A stretch of DNA of 64,000 nt from contig NZ_MKQR01000017.1 in assembly GCF_001940455.1 (NCBI RefSeq), forward strand, positions 226,081 through 290,080. Direction: 5' to 3'. This document shows, in pieces, positions 1 to 9,126 of this stretch. The stretch's first letter is position 1; each line of letters starts with the position of its first letter. This DNA comes from Actinokineospora bangkokensis. GTDB taxonomy: Bacteria; Actinomycetota; Actinomycetes; Mycobacteriales; Pseudonocardiaceae. Made by a program: the position numbers and the translations under genes. The notes beneath the pieces were generated by a model that did not search any database, was not told the origin of the DNA, and saw only the letters and a program-made list of their open reading frames with translations.

Positions 1-1123
1 GCGGGCCCTGGCTGCCCTGCGGGGGCGGCGCGGGGGTGCCCTGGGGGCTGGGGGTGGGACCGCCTTCCGGGGTTCCCTGCGGGCCCTGATTGCCCTCGGG
101 ACCCTGGTTGAACGAGTCCTGCGGGCCCTGGTTGCCGCCGGGGCCGCTCTTGGGGTCGCCGGAGCCACCGGAGCCGCCCGGGGTGTCGAGGCCGGAGGGG
201 GGTGGGGTTTGGGGGATGTTGGGGAGGTCGGTGCCGGTGTCGGGGCCGCTGGGGGTGTCGGGGGTGTCGGGGCCGCCGGACCGGTCTTTGGTGTGGCTGG
301 CGGCGCCGCTGAGGAAGCCGTTGAGGCCGCCTGCCCAGAGGCTGTCGAAGTCGCCGCCGAGGGCGGCGGCGGCGCCCGCGCCGACGATGATCTCGGTGAG
401 GCCCTCGTTGACGCCCGCGCCCCAGCGGCTGTTGTTGAAGTTGGGGTTGACCTTGTTGCCGCCCAGGTGCAGGCCGCCAGCGACCACGCCCGCGGCGCCG
501 CCGATGGCGAAGGCCTGGCCGAGGTCTTCGAGGTTGAACTTGTCGCGCACGCCCTGCAGGTACTGGATGAGCTGGGCGAGGAACTCCTGGGCGGCCTCGG
601 ACAGGGCCTCGGAGAGGGCCATCCTGGCGAGCAGGCCGCCGATGCGGCCGAACAGGGAGGTCAGGATGCGGCGGACGGCGGCCTGGCCCGCGGCGATGAA
701 GCCGGGGACGAGGGGGGCGGTGAACGGGTTGGACAGCGCCCAGGCGATCTCCGCGGCGGTCATCACCGCGGCGATGATCATGGAGTACTTGGCCTTCTGG
801 ACGTTGAGGCCGTACTGGTAGAGGGTGTTGGCCGTCTCCCCGGCGCTCTTGGCCAGCTGCGGGGCCGCCCGGCCCAGCCTGCGCCCGTACTCCAGGAACG
901 CCCGGCCGCTGTCGCCGGACATGGCCTGCTGGGCCTGGCTGATCAGCGACGGCAGGTCGTTGACCGAGGTGGTGATGTCGCGGGCGATCTGGTTCCACTC
1001 GTTCGACATCATGAACAGGTCGCCCTCGCGCGACTTCGGGAAGAAGTCGCCGAACAGGATGGGCGCCAACCAGTTCAGCTCGGACGGCCACATGATCGAG
1101 CCGACCTGGGGGACGTTGTCCAC
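1..1123 (-). CDS. N-terminal part of a large T7SS-associated, toxin-like protein (runs off the window)
   Basis: Partial gene; about 374 codons are visible and the 3' end lies beyond position 1. It starts with GTG at 1123, 4 nt after the stop of the upstream gene, so it is the next gene of the secretion operon. The N-terminus (MWPSELNWLAP, then GDLFMMSNEWNQIARDI) and the following helical stretch resemble the WXG100-like entry domains of CpnT-type polymorphic toxins exported by ESX systems. An Ala-rich hydrophobic segment follows at about residues 105-160. The last visible 100 residues are a Gly/Pro/Gln-rich linker with repeated GPQG/GNQGP motifs. By analogy such linkers precede a C-terminal effector domain, but that part is not in the window, so the activity cannot be stated. 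Domain assignment is by pattern recognition only. Confidence 0.75.
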   Translation of the reverse strand, partial: MDNVPQVGSIMWPSELNWLAPILFGDFFPKSREGDLFMMSNEWNQIARDITTSVNDLPSLISQAQQAMSGDSGRAFLEYGRRLGRAAPQLAKSAGETANTLYQYGLNVQKAKYSMIIAAVMTAAEIAWALSNPFTAPLVPGFIAAGQAAVRRILTSLFGRIGGLLARMALSEALSEAAQEFLAQLIQYLQGVRDKFNLEDLGQAFAIGGAAGVVAGGLHLGGNKVNPNFNNSRWGAGVNEGLTEIIVGAGAAAALGGDFDSLWAGGLNGFLSGAASHTKDRSGGPDTPDTPSGPDTGTDLPNIPQTPPPSGLDTPGGSGGSGDPKSGPGGNQGPQDSFNQGPEGNQGPQGTPEGGPTPSPQGTPAPPPQGSQGP

Positions 1124-1127
1124 GGGG

Positions 1128-2423
1128 CTACCCGGTCACGACGACGGTCTCACCCGGGGCCAGGGTGCGCTCCAGGCCGCCCATGAGCAGCGAGACCCGC
1201 AGCCGCGCGTCGTCGACGGGCAGCACCCACCCCTCGACGCCGGGCCCGCCGTCCACGCCCGGCTGCCGGATCATCGCGGGCGAGGCCAGGTAGGTGCCGT
1301 CGGGCTGCTCGCCCTGCTGCACCACCACCTGCTGCCCGGGTCGCAGCTGCGCGCGCAGCATCCCGACGAAGGTGTCGCGCTCCGCCGCCGGGTCGGCCGG
1401 GAAGGGCAGGACCTCGCGCTGACCCGCGGGGGTGTCGATGAACTGCGTGGCCGGGATGCCCGGCAGCGCGGGCTCCAGGGCGGACTGGATCGGGTCGATC
1501 CCGGGCAGGGCGGGCAGCAGCTGCGCCTCAGCGACGGGCTCCAGCCCCCGGCTCGGCTCCAGCGGCTGCAACGGCTCCATCCGCCTGGCCAGCGGCAACC
1601 CGTCCTCGGTGAACTCCTGCGGCGCATCAGCGCGCAACCGCGGCAGCGCACTCACCGTGTCCATCCGCCGCGCCAGCGGCAGCCCATCCTCGGTGAACTC
1701 CTGCGGCGCATCAGCGCGCAACCGCGGCAGCGCACTCACCGTGTCCATCCGCCGCGCCAGCGGCAACCCGTCCTCGGTGAACTCCTGCGGGGAGTCGGCG
1801 CGCACCCGGGAGTGCAGGGTGCCCTCCTTCGGCTGCTCCACCACCCGCTTCGCCACCCGCTGACCGTCCTGGGGGGACTCCTCCCCCGGCTGGTCGGCGC
1901 GCAGCCGCGCCCCGCCCATCCTGGCCAGCCGCGCGTACCGCCTGGGGGTGGCCTCGGCGTGCTCGCCGGTGCCCGTGCCGTCGCCGGAGCCCTCCTGGGG
2001 GGCGAGCTGCTTGGCGATGCGGGTGTTGTTCTCCTCCACCCGGTCGGCGATCTTGGCCTGGAACTCCAGGCCCTCGCCGGTGGCCTGCACGCCGCGGGCC
2101 AGGTTCTGCACGCCCTTGGCCACGCCGGTCTTGAGCTTGGTGTAGGAGGCGAGCATCTTCTTGCCCGCGCTGTCGTCGCCGAAGGCCTCGGCGTAGGTGC
2201 CGTCCATGAGGTTGACCCGGCGGTAGATCTCGTAGACGCCCTCGGAGGCGTCGGTGTAGCCCTGGGCGAGGCGGCGCAGCGACTCGGTGTCCATCGACAC
2301 CGGCAGGCCGCGGTGGCGGGTGGACCGGCTCGCGCCGCCGTCGGTGGAGTCGGCGCCGTCGAAGTGGTACGGGTTGTTGCTGCCGCCGCGGACCGGGTCG
2401 TTGTAGCGGTTGGTGTAGCTCAC
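1128..2423 (-). CDS. T7SS-associated helical protein with 28-residue tandem repeats
   Basis: 431 aa. GTG start at 2423 overlaps the TGA of the upstream YbaB-like gene (GTGA), with a GGAGGAGGAG ribosome-binding site inside that gene's last codons, so the two are probably translationally coupled. No family was recognised. Residues about 40-150 look helical and WXG-like: a long amphipathic stretch containing SLRRLAQGYTDASEGVYEIY, as in secreted or chaperone-like ESX accessory proteins. The middle holds three near-identical 28-residue units around QEFTEDGLPLARRMD, preceded by a degenerate copy. The C-terminal 100 residues look globular. There is no signal peptide or membrane segment. Its place next to the toxin-like gene suggests it helps or accompanies that substrate; this is inference. 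Confidence 0.75.
   Translation of the reverse strand: MSYTNRYNDPVRGGSNNPYHFDGADSTDGGASRSTRHRGLPVSMDTESLRRLAQGYTDASEGVYEIYRRVNLMDGTYAEAFGDDSAGKKMLASYTKLKTGVAKGVQNLARGVQATGEGLEFQAKIADRVEENNTRIAKQLAPQEGSGDGTGTGEHAEATPRRYARLARMGGARLRADQPGEESPQDGQRVAKRVVEQPKEGTLHSRVRADSPQEFTEDGLPLARRMDTVSALPRLRADAPQEFTEDGLPLARRMDTVSALPRLRADAPQEFTEDGLPLARRMEPLQPLEPSRGLEPVAEAQLLPALPGIDPIQSALEPALPGIPATQFIDTPAGQREVLPFPADPAAERDTFVGMLRAQLRPGQQVVVQQGEQPDGTYLASPAMIRQPGVDGGPGVEGWVLPVDDARLRVSLLMGGLERTLAPGETVVVTG
1576..1827. repeat. 84-bp tandem repeat, three units, inside the helical T7SS gene
   Basis: The motif tccatccgcc recurs at 1576, 1660 and 1744, exactly 84 bp apart. The unit encodes 28 residues, so the frame is kept. 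Two units are nearly identical at DNA level including synonymous positions, which suggests recent duplication or gene conversion. Confidence 0.9.
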
Positions 2424-2821
2424 AGCTCCTCCTCCGTCAGGCCCACGACGGGCGGCTCGGGCGGCAGCACGGCGCCGATGTCGGCCTGGCCGCGCATCAC
2501 CTGGCGGGCGTCGAGGCCCGGCGGGAGCATCGGGGCGAGCAGGTCGGCGGCCTCGTCGAGGGCCTTGTCCCTGGCCTCGGCGATGGTGGACAGGATCGCC
2601 GAGGCCAGTTCCGCGGGCGCCATCCGCTTGTAGGCACCGGTGGGGAAGGAGACGTCGGTGACCTGCCCCTGGCCACCGACGGTCACCGACACGACCCGGC
2701 GCGGTGAGGTCGCCGTGGCGGCGACCTCACCGAGGCGGCGCTGGTAGTCCAGGGCCGACGCCCGCTGGTCGCGGTAGTGGGCCATGGCCTCGTCGAGCTG
2801 CTGTTCCAGCGGTGCCGACAC
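2420..2821 (-). CDS. YbaB/EbfC-like protein of the T7SS operon
   Basis: 133 aa from a GTG start at 2821, chosen because a clear GGGAGG ribosome-binding site lies just upstream; a longer reading to 2890 has no such support. The architecture fits the YbaB/EbfC family: an N-terminal helix (APLEQQLDEAMAHYRDQ), a two-stranded middle (VVSVTVGGQGQVTDVSF) and a C-terminal helix (ASAILSTIAEARDKALDEA). Mycobacterial ESX-1 carries a similar small protein, EspL, and YbaB proteins in general bind DNA as dimers. Here it sits between the EccA-like ATPase and the repeat-bearing helical protein. A structural or regulatory accessory role in secretion is likely but not shown by sequence. Confidence 0.8.
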   Translation of the reverse strand: MSAPLEQQLDEAMAHYRDQRASALDYQRRLGEVAATATSPRRVVSVTVGGQGQVTDVSFPTGAYKRMAPAELASAILSTIAEARDKALDEAADLLAPMLPPGLDARQVMRGQADIGAVLPPEPPVVGLTEEEL

Positions 2822-2929
2822 GCCTGCCTCCCGGGATATCGGGTCCGGAGTCGAGTAAAGGAGCCACCCACCGCGCCGACAAGCGCCCAACCGTCCACCT
2901 GGGCAGACCGGGAACGCTTGTTGCCCGAA

Positions 2930-5900
2930 CTACCCGACCGACGCCAGGCCCGGCACCGGGCCCAGCGCGGGCGCCGGGCGCAGGTCGGCCGCGGCCAGGG
3001 TGCGCGAGGCCACCGCGGCGGCCAACCGGTCGGCGAAGCGGTGCACCGCGTGCGCGGTGCGCAGGTCGCCGTCGCGCACCTGGTCGGCCAGCGCGGCGCG
3101 CACGTCGTCGGGCACCTCGTGGCCGCGGCGCAGCAGCCTGCGCACGGCCAGCTCGGCCAGCTCGGCGTCGGTGTAGTCCTCCAGCGCCCAGGACTGCGGG
3201 AACACCTGGGCCAGCGCGCGGGAGCCGGAGAACAGCGCGGCGAGGGCGTCGTGCTCGCCCAGCAGCACCACCACCGGGTCACCCGCGAGCCTGCGCAGCC
3301 CGTCCACCAGCGACTCCACCGCCTCGGCCCGCCACTGCTCGGCGGGCCGGTCGTCGACGTCGACCACCAGCACCCCGCCGGAGGCGTCGGCGACCGCGGC
3401 GCGCAGCAGCGCCCCGGCCTGCCCCGGCCACTGTGGGGTGAGGTCGGTGCCCAGGCCGACGCGCACCAGCTGCCCGCCGGGCACCAGGCCCAGCTCGCTC
3501 AGGCACTGGGCGTAGCGGCGGGCGACCTCGCTGCGGCCGGTGCCGCGCGGGCCGCTGAGCACCAGGTTGGCCTGCTTGTTCAGCGGTTTGCGGGCGCGCA
3601 CCAGCTCGGCGAGGCGGACCAGGCCGGGGCCCGCCTTCTCGCGCAGCCCCGCCTGCCCCACCAGCGCCTCCAGCCGCTGCCAGCCGCGGCTGGCGCGCAC
3701 CTGGGAGGCGGGGTCGGTGGGGGCGTCGGAGCGGTCGGTCTTGGCGCCGACGGCAGCGGACAGGGCGGTGATCTCCGCGCCCAGGTCCTCGGCGGTGAGC
3801 CGGGACAGCTCGGAGTCCTTCGTGCTGGCCTGCGCGGCCAGCCGGGAGGCCTGGTTGCCGACCATCGCCTCGAACAGCTTGCGGGCGACGCGGCCGTTGC
3901 CGAAGGTCTCGTTCTTGGGCACCCCGTCGAAGTAGTCCACCAGCGCCTGCGTGGCGTCCTCGGTGAGCTCGAAGTAGTGCTTGCGGCACAGGTTGGTGGT
4001 GATGGTGACCAGCTCGTCCACCGAGTAGTTGGGGAACTCGATGGTGCGGGTGAACCGGGAGGCCATGCCGGGGTTGGAGGCGAGGAACTTCTCCATCAGC
4101 TCGGAGTAGCCCGCGACGATCACCACGAGCTCGTCGCGGTGGTCCTCCATGAACTTCATCAGGGTGTCGACGGCCTCCTGGCCGAAGTCCGGGCCGGAGC
4201 CGCCGGACTGGGCGGTGAGGGTGTAGGCCTCGTCGATGAACAGCACCCCGCCCAGGGCCTTGGTGACGACCTCGGTGGTCTTGATGGCCGTGGAGCCGAT
4301 GTACTGGCCGACCAGGTCGGCGCGGGCCACCTCGACCATGTGGCCGCGGGAGAGGATGCCCAGCTCCGCCAGCACCGCCCCGTAGAGGCGGGCGACGGTG
4401 GTCTTGCCGGTGCCGGGCGGGCCCGCGAAGACCAGGTGCCGCGACATCGGCGGCATCGGCAGGCCCATCTCCTGCCGCCGCTGGGACATCTTGATGAGGT
4501 TGATCAGGCCCTTGACCTCGTGCTTGACCGAGGCCAGGCCGACCAGGGAGTCCAGCTCGCCGAGCGGGCCGGAGGGCTCGACGCCCGCGGCCTCGCCCAG
4601 GGACTGCTCGGGGTTGGGCCCGGTGGCGTGCTCGGGCTGCTCGGCCCCGGCGGGCGCCCGCTCCTCGCGGGCGGCGGCGGGCACGGCGGGGATGGCCGCG
4701 GACAGCTCCTCCAGGCCGGAGGCCACCACCGCGCCGGTGAGCTGCTCGACGGTGACCCGGTCGCCCTCGGCGGGCCTGCGCAGCGCCTCGCCCGCGTTGT
4801 CGCGCAGGGTGCAGCGGCTGACCAGGACCGGTTCGGTCGTCTCGACCCGCACGCCGTCGGCGGCGGCGCCGGTGACCTCGCACTCGCGCAGCTCCGCGCG
4901 CCCGCCCGCGCCGATGAGCACGCCGTTGCGGCCCGCCCCGCGCACCCGGCAGCGGGTCATCGTGGCCGAGCCGCCGCCCGCCACCAGCACCGCGTCGCCC
5001 GCGGCCTCGACGACCTCGCTGTCGCGCAGGCCCACGGCGCTGTCCGCGCCGACCCGCACCCCGCCCGCGCGCAGCAGCGCGGAGGTGACCTCGGCGCGGG
5101 CGCCGCCGCTGAGCGCCACCCCGTCGCCGCCGACGGCGGTGATCCGCAGGTCCGACAGCACGCCGCGGGAGGAGTCCGACAGCGCCACGGCGGTCTCGCC
5201 GCGCACCTCGACGACCCCGTCGGACAGCGCCAGCGCAGACCCGGCGCGCACCTGCACGCCCGGGCCGGACTCCGCGGCCAGGCGCAGCCCGGCGAAGCGG
5301 GCGTCGGCGCCGCCCTCGACCACGACCGCGCCCTGCTTGCAGCCGCGGACGGTGGTGCGCTCGAAGACCGGCTTGCTGTCGGCCTCGACGATGACGCCGA
5401 CGCCGGAGTCCTCGACCCGGCAGTCGGTGAACCGGGGCGCCGAGCCGCCGGTGACGTGCACGGCGTTGCGGCCCGCGCCGGTGAAGCGGCAGCCGGTGAG
5501 CTCGGTGGCCGAGCCCGCGGCGATGTGCGCGGACTGCACCGGGGCACCGGTGAACACCGAGTCCGCGATGGACACCGCGCCGGTGGTGAGCAGGTAGAGG
5601 TCGAGCGCGGTGCTGCCGGAGACGGTGAGCGCGCGCGCCTTGGCCTGGCCCTGCTTCTCCACGACGACGGCGGGCTTGCCCGCGCCGACGACGGAGACCT
5701 GCTCCAGCACCGCGCGGGCGCTGTCGTTGACGCAGATCCCGTTGCCCTGCACGCGCTCGACGGCGGTGCGGCGCAGGGCCAGCGCGCCCCGGTCGGCCAG
5801 CACCACGCCGGAGGAGCCGATGTCGTGCAGCGCGGTGTCCTCGACGGTGCCCTCCACCGGGGAGGTCACCACGATGCCCGCGCCCGCGGAGTTGGCGATG

Positions 5901-6289
5901 TCGCAGCCGCGCAGCGCCACCCGCCCCTGCCCGCGGCCGAGCACCGCGGCCCACGCCGAGCCGGAGATGCGGCACTCGTCGAGGGCGATCTCCCCGCCGT
6001 GCACGTCGACCACGGGGGCCTTGGTGTCGGTGGAGGTCAGCACCAGCCCGCGCAGCTGCACCGCCTCGGCGCCGCTGACCACGGTGCTGCCCTGGGTCGA
6101 GTGCACCTCCACGGTGCCGGGGCCGTCCTCGGCGACCACGGTGACGAGCCTGGTGAACACCAGGTTCTCGGCGTAGCGGCCGGGCAGCACGCTGATCGTG
6201 GCGCCGGGCCCGGCGGCGTTCAGCGCGGCGGTGATGGTCGGGTACGAGCCGGGCTTGTCCGCGGAGACCACCAGCAGCTGTCGGTTCAT
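2930..6289 (-). CDS. EccA-like AAA+ ATPase fused to an N-terminal right-handed beta-helix
   Basis: 1119 aa, ATG start with GGGAGGGAG upstream. Residues about 1-530 are successive ~22-residue turns typical of a right-handed parallel beta-helix, with many motifs of the form RGCxIxxSxGxGIVV. Residues about 585-800 are a CbxX/EccA-type AAA+ module with Walker A GPPGTGKTT (about 622) and Walker B GVLFIDEAYTL. Residues about 860-1110 are a second AAA+ module whose P-loop reads GPRGTGRS, with Arg replacing the catalytic Lys, and whose Walker B reads VVDVDD instead of DE. It is therefore probably a non-hydrolysing domain. EccA proteins act in the cytosol on ESX substrates and chaperones; the beta-helix replaces the usual TPR N-terminus. 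Same operon as eccB, eccC and eccD. Confidence 0.85.
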   Translation of the reverse strand: MNRQLLVVSADKPGSYPTITAALNAAGPGATISVLPGRYAENLVFTRLVTVVAEDGPGTVEVHSTQGSTVVSGAEAVQLRGLVLTSTDTKAPVVDVHGGEIALDECRISGSAWAAVLGRGQGRVALRGCDIANSAGAGIVVTSPVEGTVEDTALHDIGSSGVVLADRGALALRRTAVERVQGNGICVNDSARAVLEQVSVVGAGKPAVVVEKQGQAKARALTVSGSTALDLYLLTTGAVSIADSVFTGAPVQSAHIAAGSATELTGCRFTGAGRNAVHVTGGSAPRFTDCRVEDSGVGVIVEADSKPVFERTTVRGCKQGAVVVEGGADARFAGLRLAAESGPGVQVRAGSALALSDGVVEVRGETAVALSDSSRGVLSDLRITAVGGDGVALSGGARAEVTSALLRAGGVRVGADSAVGLRDSEVVEAAGDAVLVAGGGSATMTRCRVRGAGRNGVLIGAGGRAELRECEVTGAAADGVRVETTEPVLVSRCTLRDNAGEALRRPAEGDRVTVEQLTGAVVASGLEELSAAIPAVPAAAREERAPAGAEQPEHATGPNPEQSLGEAAGVEPSGPLGELDSLVGLASVKHEVKGLINLIKMSQRRQEMGLPMPPMSRHLVFAGPPGTGKTTVARLYGAVLAELGILSRGHMVEVARADLVGQYIGSTAIKTTEVVTKALGGVLFIDEAYTLTAQSGGSGPDFGQEAVDTLMKFMEDHRDELVVIVAGYSELMEKFLASNPGMASRFTRTIEFPNYSVDELVTITTNLCRKHYFELTEDATQALVDYFDGVPKNETFGNGRVARKLFEAMVGNQASRLAAQASTKDSELSRLTAEDLGAEITALSAAVGAKTDRSDAPTDPASQVRASRGWQRLEALVGQAGLREKAGPGLVRLAELVRARKPLNKQANLVLSGPRGTGRSEVARRYAQCLSELGLVPGGQLVRVGLGTDLTPQWPGQAGALLRAAVADASGGVLVVDVDDRPAEQWRAEAVESLVDGLRRLAGDPVVVLLGEHDALAALFSGSRALAQVFPQSWALEDYTDAELAELAVRRLLRRGHEVPDDVRAALADQVRDGDLRTAHAVHRFADRLAAAVASRTLAAADLRPAPALGPVPGLASVG

Positions 6290-6317
6290 CGTGCGCTCCC
6301 TCCCGCGTCCACCGCGC

Positions 6318-9122
6318 CTACACCAGCCCCGGCAGGGCGCGGAACCGCGGCGCGGCCTCCGCCTCGACCGCCGGGCCGGTGCCCCCGGCCCGGGCGGCGG
6401 CCCACCGCTCGGCCCGCTGGCGCAGCGAGGTGACCGCCAGCTCGTCGAGGGACACCTTGTCCGCGTCCACCCGGCCCTGCGCGTCGATCTCGGTGGCGGC
6501 CAGCTCGCGCAGCATGATCGTGGCCCGCCCGCCGTCGGTGGCCGGGGCCAGCGACAGCACCTTGAAGCTGGTGCCCGGCACGAACACCACCCGGTCGGCC
6601 ACCTGGCCGGTGTCCGGTTCGAGCAGCCGGGTGCGGCGGGCGGTCATCGACCACAGCAGCACGTCGGTGTCGCCGTCGAGGCCCGCGGCGGGCTCGGTGA
6701 GCGCGTGCCCGAAGCCCCACTCGGTGACCAGCTGGTTGCCCTCGTAGAGCGCCCACTGGGCGGCGTCGACGGCGGTGGTGACGATCGCCGGGCCGCGGTG
6801 GGTGGGCAGCCGGTTGAGCCCGGAGACCGCGCAGCGGGCCAGCGGCACGTGCGGGCCGACCGCGGCCGTGCGCAGCGCGTCGTCGACCGGGACGCCCTGC
6901 GGGGACAGGTAGAGCCGCAGCGCCACCGCGTCGGTGACCAGCTCGGCGGAGTTGCGCGACAGCGCGCCCTGGAAGCCGGGGTGCTCGGACAGCACGCGCA
7001 GCACCGCGTTGGACATGGTGCCGTAGTCCTGGTCGAGGGTGCGGCGCAGCCAGGAGCGCTCGTCGTCGATGCCGCGCCGGGGCAGCAGCGCCGCCGCCTC
7101 GGGCGACGGGGTCGGCTGCAACCGGGGCTCGGCCCGCCGGGCCCGCTGGGGCTCGGCGGGTGCCGCGGGCTCGGCGGCGGGCTCGGGCCGGGCCTGGGCC
7201 GCGGTGTCTTGGGGCGGCGCGGGCCGGGGTTCGGTGCGCGCGGGGGCGCCGGGCTCCGACGGCGACAGGTCCGGCAGCGGCGGGGCGGCGGTCGGCCGGT
7301 CGGCCGACGACCGGGCGGTGGGCGGCGGGGTGGTCGGCGCCGGGGCGGCCTGCGGCGGCGCGGCGGCGGCCGGGGGTTGCGCGGCGGGCTGCTCGGGAGC
7401 GGGTCGCCTGGTCGTCGGCTGCGGCGCCCACGGCGAGTCCGCGGCGGGCGCGTCGATGCCCGCGGGCGCGCTGGCCGCCGACAGGTCCGGCAGCGGCGGC
7501 GGGGCGGCCGGGGCGGGCGCCGGGGTGGCCGGGACCGGCTCGGCGGTGGCGGTGGCGGGGTCGGCGAAGTCGTCGAAGTCGGTGGTGCCGAAGCCCTCGC
7601 CGCCCAGCTCGTCGAACGGGGCCGGGGACGAGCCGACCAGCACCAGCTCCTCGGGGATGTCGTCCGGGCCGGACACCGGCCGGATCGACACCAGCCCGGC
7701 GTCGGCGCCCGCCCCGTCCCCACCGCGGCGGCCGGGGGCGGGGATGGCCTCGGTGCTCGACGCCTCGATCTGCAGCGCCGGGCCCTGGGCGGGCGGCTGC
7801 TGGCCCGCGCGCAGCGACCCGCCCGCCTCGATGGCGCCGAACGAGCGGTGCGCCAGGTGCCCGCCGGAGAAGCGCAGCCGCGCGGCGGGCACCACCCGGC
7901 CGTGCCTGCGGGCGTCCTCGGCCAGCCGGGCCAGCACGTCCTCGGCCAGCGCCTTCATCCTGGCGGCGACCTCCTCGGTGGAGGTGTCGAACACGACCAG
8001 CGGGCCGCGCTGGTCCACCGTCACCGCGCGCACGTCGGCGGCGCCGTCGACCTCGTGCGGCGGGCGCATCCACAGCCCGGCCTGGATCACCTCGATGACC
8101 GCGTCCGGGGCGTACCAGTACACCGCGGGCGAGACCTCCTCGACGGCGAAGTCGGGGTGGCGGTGGCTGCGCAGCACCGGCTGCTCGGCCCGCTCCCCCT
8201 CCGCGCGCGGCTGGTAGCCCAGCTCGCGCACGAAGGGCACCCAGCCGCGGGTGCCGTCCACGCCGATGGTCCAGATCTCCGGGTGCTCGCCCTCGCCGAA
8301 GGGCAGACCGGCGTAGCTGGTGACCTCGGCGCCGAGCAGGTCGGCCAGCGCCTGCCCGAACGGCACGCCCTCGGGCAGGCGCACCGGGCCGTACTGGGCG
8401 AAGCGCACCTTGTCCTTGACGTCGTCGGGCAGCTTGCGCCAGAACCGGGCCACGTCGTCGAGGGAGACCGGCGGGGTGCCCGGGCAGCCGATGACGACCG
8501 CGAGCACCTCCGGCTGGCAGCTCAGCGCGCCGACGAGCATCACCCGGCGGTCGCGGACGGTGGACTCGTGCCCGACCGGGCGCAGCCACACCCCGCCCGG
8601 CAGCGGCTCGGCCACGCCGGTGGAGCTGGTGGGCCACGGCTCGGCCACCGCGTCGACGTCCCAGGACGGGCGCGGGAAGCGCTTGGCCTCCCACTCCGGC
8701 GGGTGGCCGGGGCGGCAGCGCACCCAGCCGCTGCCGCGGCCGGAGTGGACGAACAGGTTGCCGCCGGTGGCGCGCACGACGGCGCCGTCGGGGGCCACGA
8801 CGGTGCGGCCCAGCCGCTCGGCCAGCCACTGCCCGGCCAGCGCGGTCATCTCCCGCGACCGGCCGCCGATGATCAGCCGCACGCCGCGCTTGCCCTTGGG
8901 CACCGCCTGGGCGATGGCCTCCCAGGCGGTCACCGGGGCGTCCGGCGGCAGGTCGACCACCACCAGGTCGTGCTCGGCGTCGGGGGCGACGGTGAGCGCG
9001 AGCACCTGGGTCTCGGTGGTCATCCCGGCCCGGGGGTGGACGACGGTCGCGTTGCCCACGACGTTGCCCGCGAACTCCGGGTCGGGCTCGCGCCGGTCCC
9101 GGCGCCTGGTCAGCAGCGACAT
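6318..9122 (-). CDS. T7SS operon protein with Pro-rich centre and degenerate ADP-ribosyltransferase-like C-terminus
   Basis: 934 aa, ATG, 4 nt after eccB. No named family was recognised for the N-terminal ~440 residues, which look globular and cytosolic. Residues about 450-690 are a Pro/Ala-rich linker. The C-terminal ~200 residues follow the ADP-ribosyltransferase (ART) order: a strand ending in RG (THRGPAIV, Arg776), a helix-plus-strand with YEGNQLVTEWGF where ARTs have FxSTS, and VFVPGTSFKVL (846-856), which matches the ART signature around PGTxFxV. The STS and ExE catalytic residues are not present where expected, so an inactive or scaffold ART fold is likely. There is no signal peptide or membrane segment. 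It occupies a core position between eccB and the EccA-like gene, suggesting an obligate partner of this secretion system. Confidence 0.7.
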   Translation of the reverse strand: MSLLTRRRDRREPDPEFAGNVVGNATVVHPRAGMTTETQVLALTVAPDAEHDLVVVDLPPDAPVTAWEAIAQAVPKGKRGVRLIIGGRSREMTALAGQWLAERLGRTVVAPDGAVVRATGGNLFVHSGRGSGWVRCRPGHPPEWEAKRFPRPSWDVDAVAEPWPTSSTGVAEPLPGGVWLRPVGHESTVRDRRVMLVGALSCQPEVLAVVIGCPGTPPVSLDDVARFWRKLPDDVKDKVRFAQYGPVRLPEGVPFGQALADLLGAEVTSYAGLPFGEGEHPEIWTIGVDGTRGWVPFVRELGYQPRAEGERAEQPVLRSHRHPDFAVEEVSPAVYWYAPDAVIEVIQAGLWMRPPHEVDGAADVRAVTVDQRGPLVVFDTSTEEVAARMKALAEDVLARLAEDARRHGRVVPAARLRFSGGHLAHRSFGAIEAGGSLRAGQQPPAQGPALQIEASSTEAIPAPGRRGGDGAGADAGLVSIRPVSGPDDIPEELVLVGSSPAPFDELGGEGFGTTDFDDFADPATATAEPVPATPAPAPAAPPPLPDLSAASAPAGIDAPAADSPWAPQPTTRRPAPEQPAAQPPAAAAPPQAAPAPTTPPPTARSSADRPTAAPPLPDLSPSEPGAPARTEPRPAPPQDTAAQARPEPAAEPAAPAEPQRARRAEPRLQPTPSPEAAALLPRRGIDDERSWLRRTLDQDYGTMSNAVLRVLSEHPGFQGALSRNSAELVTDAVALRLYLSPQGVPVDDALRTAAVGPHVPLARCAVSGLNRLPTHRGPAIVTTAVDAAQWALYEGNQLVTEWGFGHALTEPAAGLDGDTDVLLWSMTARRTRLLEPDTGQVADRVVFVPGTSFKVLSLAPATDGGRATIMLRELAATEIDAQGRVDADKVSLDELAVTSLRQRAERWAAARAGGTGPAVEAEAAPRFRALPGLV

Positions 9123-9126
9123 GGCG

